Source: Gaoshiqia sediminis
GTDB taxonomy: Bacteria; Bacteroidota; Bacteroidia; Bacteroidales; Prolixibacteraceae
DNA: 45,792 bases
Reading direction: 5' to 3'
Assembly: GCF_025907915.1 (NCBI RefSeq)
Contig: NZ_JAPAAF010000036.1
Coordinates: 1 to 45,792, forward strand
This document shows positions 31,908-40,521 of this stretch, piece by piece. Below the pieces are notes generated by a model. The model had not been told where the DNA came from, made no database searches, and saw only the letters and a program-made list of their open reading frames with translations. Every line of letters begins with the position of its first letter. Positions within the stretch are counted from its first letter, which is position 1. The translations under genes and the position numbers were made by a program.

Positions 31908-32351
31908 TTAAAAGCCTAATTTCTTGCCTAATCCGCCCAAGAGTTTGTCTTTTAAAGAGCCTTTCACCACATCACCCAACAAATCAGTCAGCCCCTCGGC
32001 GTTGTTTTTTCCTTTACGGTCGGCAAAGTCTTTTAGTTTTCCAATGATGAAAGGAACAGCGACTGTGGCAATGGATCCTGACATTTCTTTGGAAAGACCA
32101 AGCTTGGATACAAAATTTCCTATCATGTTGTTAGTCAGGCTTCCGGCGAATGCTGAACTGGCCCCGCCCTGGCCTAAAAGTCCCAGGATATCATTGATTT
32201 TTCCCGATTGAAGTTTTTCAGCTATTCCCTCTTTAACGGTCGTAGCAGCAGTGCTGGTCAGGCCTTCCAGTTTGTCTGAAGGCACGTTTAACTGGGATAA
32301 GAGTTTTTCCCCTAATTCCCCTTTGATGGTGTTTAGAAATTCGTCAATCAT
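31908..32351 (-). CDS. DUF937-like small protein (147 aa)
   Basis: Soluble glycine- and leucine-rich protein with segments typical of DUF937/YidB-like proteins: KINDILGLLGQGGASSAF, SLTNNMIGNFVSKLGLSKEM and TVAVPFIIGKLKDFADRKGK, ending GSLKDKLLGGLGKKLGF. No catalytic residues are evident. First gene of a two-gene unit with the DUF4332 protein, and divergent from the HerA-like ATPase with 60 bp between starts. Role unknown. Confidence 0.65.
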   Translation of the reverse strand: MIDEFLNTIKGELGEKLLSQLNVPSDKLEGLTSTAATTVKEGIAEKLQSGKINDILGLLGQGGASSAFAGSLTNNMIGNFVSKLGLSKEMSGSIATVAVPFIIGKLKDFADRKGKNNAEGLTDLLGDVVKGSLKDKLLGGLGKKLGF

Positions 32352-32411
32352 GATTTTTAATGTTAGTATGTTGAATACTGGAAAAATGATTAACTTGAAT
32401 GAAAAACACTT

Positions 32412-33965
32412 ATGGGTAAAGAAGTATTCATTGAAACAATCCGAAGCTCACAAATGTTCAAAGGCGGGTCGATTTTAATTGGCTCAGCGGTATATCAGGA
32501 TGACTACGATACGCACTGCCAGGTGCGCTTACCTTTGAAGACGATCAACCGGCACGGATTGATTGCCGGAGCTACCGGAACCGGAAAAACCAAAACGCTA
32601 CAGGTATTTGCCGAAAACCTATCGGAAGCCGGAATCCCGGTCATGGTGATGGATATTAAAGGCGATTTAAGTGGCTTGGGCGCTGCCGGAACCACCAACC
32701 CGGTTATTGAAAAAAGGGCTCAACAGATCGAAATGGACTGGCAAGGGAAAGCTTTCCCGATCGAGTTCCTGAGCATCTCGGATGAGCCAGGCGCCCGGAT
32801 GAAGGCAACCATCTCGGAGTTCGGCCCGGTGTTGTTGTCGAAAATACTGGGGCTGAATTGCAACCAAGGCGGGGTCATGTCCATGATCTTTAAATATTGC
32901 GACGATCGTGGATTGCCGCTACTGGATATCAAAGACCTGAAAACGGTGCTGAACTTTATTCAGCAGGACGGGAAGGAAGACTTCCTGAAGGAATATGGCT
33001 TTATCCACTCCAATTCTTCCGGGGCCATCCTGCGGAGTATCATCGCCCTGGAGCAGGAAGGCGCCGATGCCATTTTTGGCGAACCTTCTTTCGATATATT
33101 CGACTTGATGCGGAAAACAGCAACCGGTGAAGGCATCATCAGTGTGCTGCGCTTGACCGACATGCAAAGCAAACCCGCCCTGTTCAGTACCTTCATGTTG
33201 TGCCTGCTGGCCGAAATTTTTCAGAAAATGCCGGAACAGGGCGATACCGGAAAACCTGAGCTGGTCTTGTTTATCGACGAAGCGCACCTGATCTTCAAAA
33301 ATGCGTCGCGCAGTTTGCTGGACCAGCTGGAGATGACCATTAAGCTGATCCGATCGAAAGGTGTGGGCATCTTCTTTGTAACCCAGTCGCCAACGGATAT
33401 TCCGGCAGCCATACTGGGGCAGCTGGGCACCAAAGTGCAGCATGCCTTGCGGGCCTTTACGGCCAACGACCGGAAGGCCATCAAGTCAGCTTCGGAGAAT
33501 TATCCCTATTCAGAACATTACCGGGTAGCTGACCTGATCACTCAACTGGGCACAGGCGAAGCGCTCGTAACGGGACTGGATGAAAAAGGCCGCCCTACCG
33601 AACTGGTTCACACCTTGATTCGTCCTCCCTTTTCGCGCATGGATGTACTTACCGATTATGAAATAGGCCAGCTCTTGAAAGATTCTGCGCTCATCAAAAA
33701 ATACAACATCGACCTTGACCGGGAAAGCGCTTTTGAACTCTTAAGCGAACGGATGGACGAAATGGCCAGGAACCAGCGCGATGAGGAAAAGGAAATCAGG
33801 AGTACACGAGCAAAAACCGGACGCACCAGCCAGCGACAAGAAACTTCAACCTTCGAGAAAATTCTGAGAAGTTCAGTGACTCAAACCATTGCCCGCGAAG
33901 TCACCCGGGGCTTGCTGGGAGTCTTGGGAATTAAATCAACCGGCACTCGCGCCAGGAAAAGATAA
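32412..33965 (+). CDS. HerA-like ATPase, DUF853/YjgR family (517 aa)
   Basis: P-loop ATPase of the HerA/FtsK-like DUF853 group. Walker A GATGTGKTKT (53-62), followed by MVMDIKGDLSGLG. Walker B LVLFIDEAH (about 289-297), with sensor motif FFVTQSPTDIPAAILGQLGTKVQHALRAF. The C-terminus (about 440-517) is charged and basic. Members are predicted to pump or translocate DNA or protein as hexamers, but physiological roles are poorly known. No partner nuclease (NurA) is beside it. Convergent with the YpfJ-type gene (6 bp apart). Confidence 0.94.
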   Translation: MGKEVFIETIRSSQMFKGGSILIGSAVYQDDYDTHCQVRLPLKTINRHGLIAGATGTGKTKTLQVFAENLSEAGIPVMVMDIKGDLSGLGAAGTTNPVIEKRAQQIEMDWQGKAFPIEFLSISDEPGARMKATISEFGPVLLSKILGLNCNQGGVMSMIFKYCDDRGLPLLDIKDLKTVLNFIQQDGKEDFLKEYGFIHSNSSGAILRSIIALEQEGADAIFGEPSFDIFDLMRKTATGEGIISVLRLTDMQSKPALFSTFMLCLLAEIFQKMPEQGDTGKPELVLFIDEAHLIFKNASRSLLDQLEMTIKLIRSKGVGIFFVTQSPTDIPAAILGQLGTKVQHALRAFTANDRKAIKSASENYPYSEHYRVADLITQLGTGEALVTGLDEKGRPTELVHTLIRPPFSRMDVLTDYEIGQLLKDSALIKKYNIDLDRESAFELLSERMDEMARNQRDEEKEIRSTRAKTGRTSQRQETSTFEKILRSSVTQTIAREVTRGLLGVLGIKSTGTRARKR

Positions 33966-33971
33966 ATGTTC

Positions 33972-34823
33972 TTAATTGGCTGAATTGAACGTGTCTCCCT
34001 GAGTGATATCGCCGGTGCTGAAGCCGCGCTTAAACCAGCTCATTCGCTGGGCCGAGGTGCCATGCGTAAATGAATCGGGCACAACATAGCCCTGCGATTG
34101 CAGTTGGATGCGATCGTCGCCAACCGCTTGAGCAGCGCGGAAGGCTTCTTCCAGGTCGCCCTCTTCCAGGATGTTTTTCATCTTCTGTGCATGATGTGCC
34201 CAAATACCGGCATAAAAATCGGCCTGCAGCTCCAACTGAACAGTCAGTTTGTTGTAGGCCGTTTCGTTCAGTTTACCCCGCAGCCCATGTACCTGGTCGA
34301 GCGTACCGGTTAGTTTCTGAACGTGATGGCCTACTTCGTGAGCAATGATGTAGGCAACAGCAAAATCGCCCTGCGCGCCAAGCCGGTCCTGTAGTTGTTC
34401 CAAAAACTGCAAGTCAATGTAAACCCGCTCATCGCCGGGACAATAAAAGGGGCCGGTAGCTGCTCCCGAAAACCCGCAGGCCGATTGCACCTGTTCGCTG
34501 AACAAAACCAGTTTCGGTTCCCGGTAAGTCTGCCCCATTTCATCGAAGAGCAGGTGCCAAACATCTTCCGTATCGGCCAGGACTACTTTTACAAACTCGG
34601 CCAGCTCCTGTTCATGGGCCGAAGGTTCATATGGGGTGGCACTTTCGGTAAAGCCTTGTCCGGTATCAAACAGGTTCAGCAGCGATTGCGGATCGCCTCC
34701 CAGCAGCAGAATGATGACGACGATTACGATGGTTCCGATTCCTCCGCGAAAGCCAATTTGCCGGCCCGACAGGCCGCGGCGGTCTTCCACGTTTGAGCTT
34801 TGTCTTCTTCCTTTGTAACGCAT
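33972..34823 (-). CDS. YpfJ/KPN_02809-type zinc metallopeptidase (283 aa)
   Basis: Neutral zinc metallopeptidase family (PF04228). An N-terminal basic segment is followed by one membrane anchor (about 27-43, GIGTIVIVVIILLLGG). The zinc motif is H162-E-V-G-H166 in IIAHEVGHHVQKLTG, then ELQADFYAGIWAHHA with the third ligand E, and QRMSWFKRGF near the end. The SACGFSGAATGPFYCPGD segment with two cysteines is a family hallmark. Anchored with the peptidase domain outside the cytoplasm. Substrate unknown. Confidence 0.95.
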   Translation of the reverse strand: MRYKGRRQSSNVEDRRGLSGRQIGFRGGIGTIVIVVIILLLGGDPQSLLNLFDTGQGFTESATPYEPSAHEQELAEFVKVVLADTEDVWHLLFDEMGQTYREPKLVLFSEQVQSACGFSGAATGPFYCPGDERVYIDLQFLEQLQDRLGAQGDFAVAYIIAHEVGHHVQKLTGTLDQVHGLRGKLNETAYNKLTVQLELQADFYAGIWAHHAQKMKNILEEGDLEEAFRAAQAVGDDRIQLQSQGYVVPDSFTHGTSAQRMSWFKRGFSTGDITQGDTFNSAN

Positions 34824-34898
34824 GGTGTTTGGGATTGTGATGAATTACACGAAATGCACCCTGGAATAGTTCCAAAAATCAACTGGAAAAAGGAACTG

Positions 34899-35633
34899 CT
34901 AGCGTAGTTCGGTTTTCAGGGGCGGCCATTGAATGTTCATTTCTTCCAGGGCTCTCAGAACGCTGTTGGCAACATGCCACAGTTTTTCCCAGTTCCGGTC
35001 GGATGGGATGACTTGCCAGGGAATTTGGTTGCAGCGCGTAAGAATGGACTCATACACCTCCAGATACTGATCGAATTTTTTTCGGGTCTCCCAGTCGCCA
35101 TCGTTGTGCTTCCAGAATTTTCGTTCGTTTTCCATACGTTCGGTCAAACGCAACTCCTGCTCTTCGTACGAAATATGCAGAAAGAACTTCAGGATTCGGG
35201 TCCCGTTATGGGCCAGCAGCTGCTCAAAGTTGTTGATCAACTGATAACGCTCTTCAATGATCTCCGGTGTAAAAAGATTCTCCACCGTGGGTACCAGAAT
35301 ATCTTCGTAATGCGAGCGGATAAACACTTGGACAGCTCCTTTGGGCGGGCTGTGCCGGTGAACCCGCCACAGAAAGTCGTGTGCATATTCTTCGGGCGTG
35401 GGCTTTTTGAAGCTCTTCACCGAAATGCTCACCGGGTTGCAGTACTTAAACAGATCGCGCGTCAGGCCGTCTTTCCCCGATGCATCCATTCCCTGAAAAA
35501 CCAGCAACAGACTGTGTTTCGATTCAGCGTACATTTGGTGTTGAAGTTCGCCGATTTGTTTCAAAACCGCCTTGGTTTGTTTTACGGTTTCTGCTTTGTT
35601 CAGGCCTTCGGTAAAGGTGTTTCGTTTCATCAT
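34899..35633 (-). CDS. ppk2: Polyphosphate kinase 2 family protein (244 aa)
   Basis: PPK2 phosphotransferase that uses polyphosphate to phosphorylate nucleotides (AMP, ADP or GDP depending on class). Walker A GMDASGKDG (48-56), lid-region residues in FLWRVHRHSPPKG, Walker B region VQVFIRSHYEDILV, and a C-terminal RKKFDQYLEVYESIL typical of the one-domain, class I or III enzymes. Length 244 aa fits single-domain PPK2. The class cannot be told by eye. Two adjacent ATGs are possible starts. Neighbouring genes are unrelated. Confidence 0.94.
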   Translation of the reverse strand: MMKRNTFTEGLNKAETVKQTKAVLKQIGELQHQMYAESKHSLLLVFQGMDASGKDGLTRDLFKYCNPVSISVKSFKKPTPEEYAHDFLWRVHRHSPPKGAVQVFIRSHYEDILVPTVENLFTPEIIEERYQLINNFEQLLAHNGTRILKFFLHISYEEQELRLTERMENERKFWKHNDGDWETRKKFDQYLEVYESILTRCNQIPWQVIPSDRNWEKLWHVANSVLRALEEMNIQWPPLKTELR

Positions 35634-35882
35634 GCAGACTTAGTTTTCAATAGGTTTTCAAACGATAAAGCTGAAGATATTGTTTCGTCTAAACCTGGCT
35701 TTTCCGTTTGCGGCGTTTCGGGTTTTATCCGGTGCGTAGGGTCACGGTATGCCGTGGCCGGGCGGATGGTAACGGACCTGAAAGGACAGTTTATATCCTT
35801 AGAGAAAGAATAGCTTTTGAATCCTTAAAAGCAATTTCCCTAAGCGCGGTATAGACTTACAAAGGAATCACGGTTATTTTTC

Positions 35883-37070
35883 TTAGATCACCTTCAATTC
35901 TTTCCCCACTTTAATAAAGGCGTCCACGGCCTGGTCGATCTGTCCCGGTGTATGGGCGGCGGAAAGCTGCACACGGATACGGGCCTTTCCCTTCGGTACT
36001 ACCGGATACACGAAGCCGATTACGTAAATGCCTTCCTGTAGGAGCCTGTCGGCAAACTTGACAGCCAGCGGCGCATCGTACAGCATGACGGGGACAATGG
36101 CTGTTTCGCCTTTCACCAGATCAAAACCGGCAGCTTCCATTTTACTGCGGAAGTGATTGGCATTTTGCATCGTGCGGTGTTGCAGTTCGGACGAAGAGGA
36201 GAGCATGTCGAGCACCTTCAGCGTGGCTCCCACGGTGGCCGGGGCCAGCGTGTTGGAAAACAAGTACGGGCGAGAACGTTGGCGCAGCATTTCAATAATT
36301 TCCTTACGCCCGGAGGTACAGCCTCCGTTTCCGCCACCCAGCGCTTTGCCGAAGGTGGTGGTGATGATGTCAATTTTCCCGAGCAGCCCGAAATGTTCGG
36401 CCGTGCCGCGCCCGTTATCGCCAATGTAACCCGAGGCGTGGGAATCGTCCACCATCACCAGGGCATCGTACTTGTCGCACAGGGCAACAATCTCGGGCAG
36501 TTTGGCCAGGTCGCCGTCCATCGAGAAGACGCCGTCGGTCACCACCAGCCGGTATTTGGCCAATTGGGCATCTTTCAGGCATTGCTCCAATTCGTCCATA
36601 TTGGAGTGTTTGTACCGAAAGCGCTGAGCCTTGCACAAGCGCACGCCATCGATGATGGAGGCATGGTTCAGCTCATCCGAAATGAGGGCAGAATCGTCGC
36701 CCAGCAGGGGTTCAAACACGCCGCCATTGGCATCGAAGCAGGCACAGTACAGGATGGTATCTTCCGTGCCCAGAAATTCGGAGGTTTTTTGTTCCAGCTC
36801 TTTGTGGATCGCTTGTGTGCCGCAGATAAAGCGTACTGATGACAAGCCGAATCCCCAGTCGTTCATCATTTCCTGAGCGGCTTTTACCACCTCGGGATGA
36901 TTGGCCAACCCCAGGTAGTTGTTGGCACAAAAGTTCAGCACCTCCTGCCCGCCGCCCACGGTAATCCGTGCACTTTGCGATGAGGTGATGATTCGTTCGG
37001 TTTTATAAAGTCCCTGTTCTTTTAGTTCTTCGAGGGTGTTTTGCAAGTCTTGTTGAATTTTTCCGTACAT
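35883..37070 (-). CDS. kbl: Glycine C-acetyltransferase (2-amino-3-ketobutyrate CoA ligase, 395 aa)
   Basis: PLP enzyme that cleaves 2-amino-3-ketobutyrate with CoA to glycine and acetyl-CoA in threonine breakdown. PLP lysine K242 is in TTTFGKALGGGNGG, D208 in MVDDSHASG, and the alpha-oxoamine synthase motif NNYLGLANHPEV near the start. The start at 37070 gives MYGKIQQDLQNTLEELKEQG, the usual Kbl N-terminus; a 13-residue extension is unlikely. The usual partner tdh (threonine dehydrogenase) is not next to it. A repeat-filled gap of about 180 bp separates it from the upstream barrel gene. Confidence 0.95.
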   Translation of the reverse strand: MYGKIQQDLQNTLEELKEQGLYKTERIITSSQSARITVGGGQEVLNFCANNYLGLANHPEVVKAAQEMMNDWGFGLSSVRFICGTQAIHKELEQKTSEFLGTEDTILYCACFDANGGVFEPLLGDDSALISDELNHASIIDGVRLCKAQRFRYKHSNMDELEQCLKDAQLAKYRLVVTDGVFSMDGDLAKLPEIVALCDKYDALVMVDDSHASGYIGDNGRGTAEHFGLLGKIDIITTTFGKALGGGNGGCTSGRKEIIEMLRQRSRPYLFSNTLAPATVGATLKVLDMLSSSSELQHRTMQNANHFRSKMEAAGFDLVKGETAIVPVMLYDAPLAVKFADRLLQEGIYVIGFVYPVVPKGKARIRVQLSAAHTPGQIDQAVDAFIKVGKELKVI

Positions 37071-37186
37071 GGCGCCATCTGATTTAGGGTTCTCTACAAA
37101 ATAAAACAATCGGCAACGGAAAAAAAGTGATAAAAAACAGCTGCAAGTTGTGTAGCAGCGATAATTCCGAAGCAGAATCCAAAACC

Positions 37187-37248
37187 AGGAACTTGAAACT
37201 TGAAACTTGGAACTCTGAATTCGGAATTTGAAACCTGAAATTTGAAAC
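37187..37248. repeat. Seven-base GGAACTT/GAAACTT repeat
   Basis: Consecutive 7-base units (GGAACTTGAAACTTGAAACTT, then GGAATTTGAAACCTGAAATTT) run up to the stop codon of the barrel gene. It is the complement-type version of the AAGTTCC repeat seen at 17623 and 39217. Confidence 0.85.
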
Positions 37249-38490
37249 TTATCCCTTCAGCCTGGGATTGACCACATTGTTGAACAGGGAACCAAACGTG
37301 AACGAAAGTCCCATGTTGATTTGGTAACGGTAGGCTGTAGCCATTTGTCGCTGCTGAAGCAGGATTTCTTCCAGGCTGGCTTCTCCTTTTTCGAGCGAGA
37401 GCCGGTCGTTGATCAGCGAATAGTTGCCCGACAGGTTCAGCGAAAGCCCGCGCCAAACCCTGACGTAAACGCCCGACCAAACCGACAGGCTGTTTTTGTT
37501 GAAGTCGTGAAAATAGTTTTGGAAAGAAATGGTGGTATAGGCAGAGCCCCATTCTTCTTTTACCCGGTAGGCAATGGCAAATTTCCCGCGGAACAGATCT
37601 TCATCAATCTTGTTAAAGATCGTCGTATCTTCGTATTGACGGCCGTTGTAGCCCAGAAAGTAGGAGAAACGCAACTGGCGGCGGCTCGAAAGTTCATAGG
37701 GGAACAAGTTGTATTCGATGGCCGGGAAAAACCAATAGTTAAGTTTGATGTTGTCGTAACTGCTGCGGGAAATACCGCTTTGCATGCCAACGGCCATGTG
37801 CTCGCCGATGCTTTTTACAACCAGCGACTCAAACTGACGGAAGTTTCGGGTTGCGATAACTTCATCCTCGCCGGTGTCGTACCAATCTTCATCGTATTGG
37901 TTGTCAAAATCAAACTCGTATCGCCATTCCGGCGTGATGCGGGTGGATTCAACGGAAATGTCAAAGTCAGTTTGTCGTTCCGCTTCTTCACCGCTGATTC
38001 GTGACGTTAGGTCAATATCGAAAACCCAGCTGTCCCATTTATCTTTTTCAGGCAAAGCTTTCACGGCTGCTTTCCCGTTGAATTGCAAGTCGACCCATTG
38101 TTCAGCATGGGCCAGGTAGCGTACCAGTCCCATCTTGATCGCTTTGGTGTACCCTTCGCGTACTTCGGTGTCGGTTTGGGTGCCCGATGAGAAATAATGC
38201 AGGGTGTCACTTTTCCCGCTGAATTCGTGCAAACCGATAAAATAGAAGGTGTAGTCGCTCCCTCCGCTACCGGTTTGCGATACGGTGCCCAATAAATGAA
38301 CGTTGGCCGCATCGCGCGTGCGGGCATAGTTTACATACCTGAATTCCTCCCGCAAAAAGGTGATATCAATTCCCGGAGCGTCAATGAAAACGCGTACGGC
38401 CCGGTTTAATCCGGGGGCAGGTTGGCTTTGGGCAGATTGGCAGAGGAATAATGCTGTCAGCAGAAATAGGACAATACCTGATTTTTTCAT
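37249..38490 (-). CDS. Outer-membrane beta-barrel protein (413 aa)
   Basis: Signal peptide about 1-22 (ending SAQSQ). The N-terminal part (about 28-160) is a soluble domain with VRVFIDAPGIDITFLREEF and a YVNYARTRDAANVHLLG segment. From about 200 there are alternating strands typical of a transmembrane barrel (ITPEWRYEFDFDNQYDE, LRFSYFLGYNGRQYE, GKFAIAYRVKEEWGSAYTT, SLNLSGNYSLIND, INMGLSFTFGSLFNNVVN). The final strand is followed by PRLKG. I recognise the style of Bacteroidota proteins annotated only as outer-membrane barrel or hypothetical. Role unknown. Confidence 0.88.
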   Translation of the reverse strand: MKKSGIVLFLLTALFLCQSAQSQPAPGLNRAVRVFIDAPGIDITFLREEFRYVNYARTRDAANVHLLGTVSQTGSGGSDYTFYFIGLHEFSGKSDTLHYFSSGTQTDTEVREGYTKAIKMGLVRYLAHAEQWVDLQFNGKAAVKALPEKDKWDSWVFDIDLTSRISGEEAERQTDFDISVESTRITPEWRYEFDFDNQYDEDWYDTGEDEVIATRNFRQFESLVVKSIGEHMAVGMQSGISRSSYDNIKLNYWFFPAIEYNLFPYELSSRRQLRFSYFLGYNGRQYEDTTIFNKIDEDLFRGKFAIAYRVKEEWGSAYTTISFQNYFHDFNKNSLSVWSGVYVRVWRGLSLNLSGNYSLINDRLSLEKGEASLEEILLQQRQMATAYRYQINMGLSFTFGSLFNNVVNPRLKG

Positions 38491-38592
38491 GAAAAACGGG
38501 TTAGGTGTATTTGGTTCTGCCCGCTAAAATAGCAAGAATCAGGCATTAAGAACAGGCCTGTTAAGAGATGTTAACAAACTTGCAGCGATTTC

Positions 38593-39204
38593 TTACAGAT
38601 CCAACGTCAGCTGGTCGTCCAGCAGGCGGAAGGTCATGCGGTGAAAAGGCGTGGTGCCAAACTCGCGGATGGCCTTGCGGTGGGCCTGGGTAGGGTAGCC
38701 TTTGTTTTTGTCCCAGGCATACCGGGGAAATTGATGGTGGAGTTCGTTCATCAGGTCGTCGCGGTAGGTTTTGGCCAACACCGATGCTGCCGCGATGGGC
38801 AACAGCTTGCCGTCGCCTTTCACCACGCAGGTGTGAGCGATATTGGGATATGCGCGAAAGCGGTTCCCGTCAATCAGCAAATGATCGGGCACGGTACCCA
38901 ACTGCTCAATGGCGCGGTGCATGGCCAGGAACGAAGCGTTCAGGATGTTGATCTCGTCGATCTCGGTGTGGCTGACCACGCCCACCCCGTAGGCAACGGC
39001 CTGTGCCTCAATCAGGGGCCGAAGCTGGTAGCGCTGCCGTTCGGTGAGTTTTTTGGAGTCGTTCAGCAAGTCGTTTTCAAAATCGGGGGGCAAAATAACG
39101 GCTGCTGCCACCACCGGCCCTGCCAGGCATCCGCGCCCGGCCTCATCGCAGCCAGCCTCCACACGTCCTTCTTCCAAATAGAGTTGTAATTTTTTATCAG
39201 GCAT
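38593..39204 (-). CDS. rnhB: Ribonuclease HII (203 aa)
   Basis: Removes ribonucleotides and RNA from DNA-RNA hybrids. Catalytic residues are visible: D20 and E21 in [14 protein letters not shown]112 in LLIDGN, and D in [10 protein letters not shown] (149-150). The start at 39204 ([18 protein letters not shown]) is chosen; a longer in-frame start exists at 39267, but its residues (ELGIWNLEL) are only a translation of the seven-base intergenic repeat. The GT4 gene upstream ends 91 bp away. Confidence 0.96.
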   Translation of the reverse strand: MPDKKLQLYLEEGRVEAGCDEAGRGCLAGPVVAAAVILPPDFENDLLNDSKKLTERQRYQLRPLIEAQAVAYGVGVVSHTEIDEINILNASFLAMHRAIEQLGTVPDHLLIDGNRFRAYPNIAHTCVVKGDGKLLPIAAASVLAKTYRDDLMNELHHQFPRYAWDKNKGYPTQAHRKAIREFGTTPFHRMTFRLLDDQLTLDL

Positions 39205-39216
39205 AGCTGTCCTTTT

Positions 39217-39272
39217 AAGTTCCAAATTCCAAATTCCAAGTTCCAAATTCCGAGTTTCAGGTTTCAAGTTCA
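39217..39272. repeat. AAGTTCC/AAATTCC seven-base repeat upstream of rnhB
   Basis: About seven units (AAGTTCC, AAATTCC and AAGTTTC variants) lie between the GT4 gene and rnhB, inside the 5' leader of rnhB. A further 7-base ACGACTC doublet follows at about 39291-39304. Confidence 0.85.
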
Positions 39273-39295
39273 GGCTTTTGAGTCTTTCTCACGAC

Positions 39296-40426
39296 TCACG
39301 ACTCGCTAACGCATGCCCGGATGCTTTCCCAGAGCCGTTCAGCCGTCTGATCCCAGCTGAATTGCTGTTGCCGGATCGTCCCTTTTTCAATCAGTCTATA
39401 ACGCAATTCCGGATCATCGGCCAGGCGTTCCATGCCTTCGGCGATCTCTTTTTCATTAAAGGGGTTGACATACAAAACCGCGTCGCCACCCACTTCGGGC
39501 AGGGAACTGGTATTGGAACAGATCACCGGCACCCCGGCGCGCATCGCTTCTACTACGGGCAAGCCAAATCCTTCGAAATACGGCACAAAAATAAGCGAAA
39601 AGGCTGCCCCCAGCACCTGGTGAAGCTCCTCGGTCGTTAGTCTCCCGGTAAAAACTACCTCGTCCGGATCGTGCATGGCTTTATGCGTTTTGCGAATGCT
39701 ACCGGTTTTAAACATCTCACCCCCGGCAATCACGAGCTTGAAATCCTTGTCGGTGCGCTTTCGGATAGCGTCGAAGGCCCGGAGCATCCCGGGAATGTTT
39801 TTGCGGGGATGCAACGAGCCAATGTATAAAAAGTAGGGCTTGCCCTCTGTGTATGTTTTTCGGGTTGCAAGCTGTTCTTCCTTAGCTGTCGGCGTGTACA
39901 GCGTATTCACGCCGTTGTAAACCACGTCAATCTTGTCCCGATCGATGTGATAGCTCCGAACCAGATCTTCTTTCGAATACGACGAAACGGTGGCTATGCG
40001 CGTTGCCCGCCGGGCAAATTTCGGAAAAAAGTAGTTATAATACCATGCGGTCAGCCAGGGCAAATCCTGGGGGCGGTGCACAAAATTGAGGTCATGGATC
40101 ACGGCCAACTGTTTCACCGGTGTGTTCAGCGATAAATAGCCATCGGGCGACAAAAACAGATCGGCCCGGTATTTTCGTAACACACGCGGCACCTGCCACT
40201 GGAACCAGACATGCCACAGCAAAGGGTGGCGGGTTGGGGGCGGCACTACCACCGGGGTAATGTTGTCCGAAAAAATAAATTCCGGATCGTAGGGGCGGTC
40301 GAAAATAAAGATGAACCGGTGCTCCGGATGGTGGCGGGTGATGCGCTGCAAGGTTTCATACAGAAACCAGCCTGTTCCTTCCAGTTTCCCCTGTTGCAAT
40401 AATCGGGTGTTGACAGCAATGACCAT
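39296..40426 (-). CDS. GT4 family glycosyltransferase (376 aa)
   Basis: GT-B fold transferase with retaining mechanism. N-terminal domain begins MVIAVNTRLLQQGKLEGTGWF (split acceptor domain). C-terminal donor domain has LYIGSLHPRKNIPGMLRAF, VVFTGRLTTEELHQVL and the GT4 signature FEGFGLPVVEAMRAGVPVICS with E of the EX7E motif. Likely works in cell-surface polysaccharide or lipopolysaccharide synthesis. It diverges from a Wzx-like flippase gene, with start codons 95 bp apart, which supports that role. Donor and acceptor are unknown. Confidence 0.94.
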   Translation of the reverse strand: MVIAVNTRLLQQGKLEGTGWFLYETLQRITRHHPEHRFIFIFDRPYDPEFIFSDNITPVVVPPPTRHPLLWHVWFQWQVPRVLRKYRADLFLSPDGYLSLNTPVKQLAVIHDLNFVHRPQDLPWLTAWYYNYFFPKFARRATRIATVSSYSKEDLVRSYHIDRDKIDVVYNGVNTLYTPTAKEEQLATRKTYTEGKPYFLYIGSLHPRKNIPGMLRAFDAIRKRTDKDFKLVIAGGEMFKTGSIRKTHKAMHDPDEVVFTGRLTTEELHQVLGAAFSLIFVPYFEGFGLPVVEAMRAGVPVICSNTSSLPEVGGDAVLYVNPFNEKEIAEGMERLADDPELRYRLIEKGTIRQQQFSWDQTAERLWESIRACVSES

Positions 40427-40452
40427 ACGGGCCCCTCGTGGTTGATTTCGTT

Positions 40453-40460
40453 CAAAAGTA
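40453..40460 (-). promoter_or_regulatory. Predicted -7 box of the glycosyltransferase gene
   Basis: TACTTTTG, read on the minus strand, matches TAnnTTTG and lies 26 bp before the start codon. No clear TTTG -33 element is visible. Confidence 0.35.
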
Positions 40461-40521
40461 AAAAGTCTGCGTAAAAATTGCGTAATTTTAACCCGATAAA
40501 TAGGCTAATATATTCAGGACG

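Noticed and set aside
34929-35813. 294-codon plus-strand frame
   Set aside because: Antisense to ppk2, which has full motifs; the extension past 35633 has no recognisable content.
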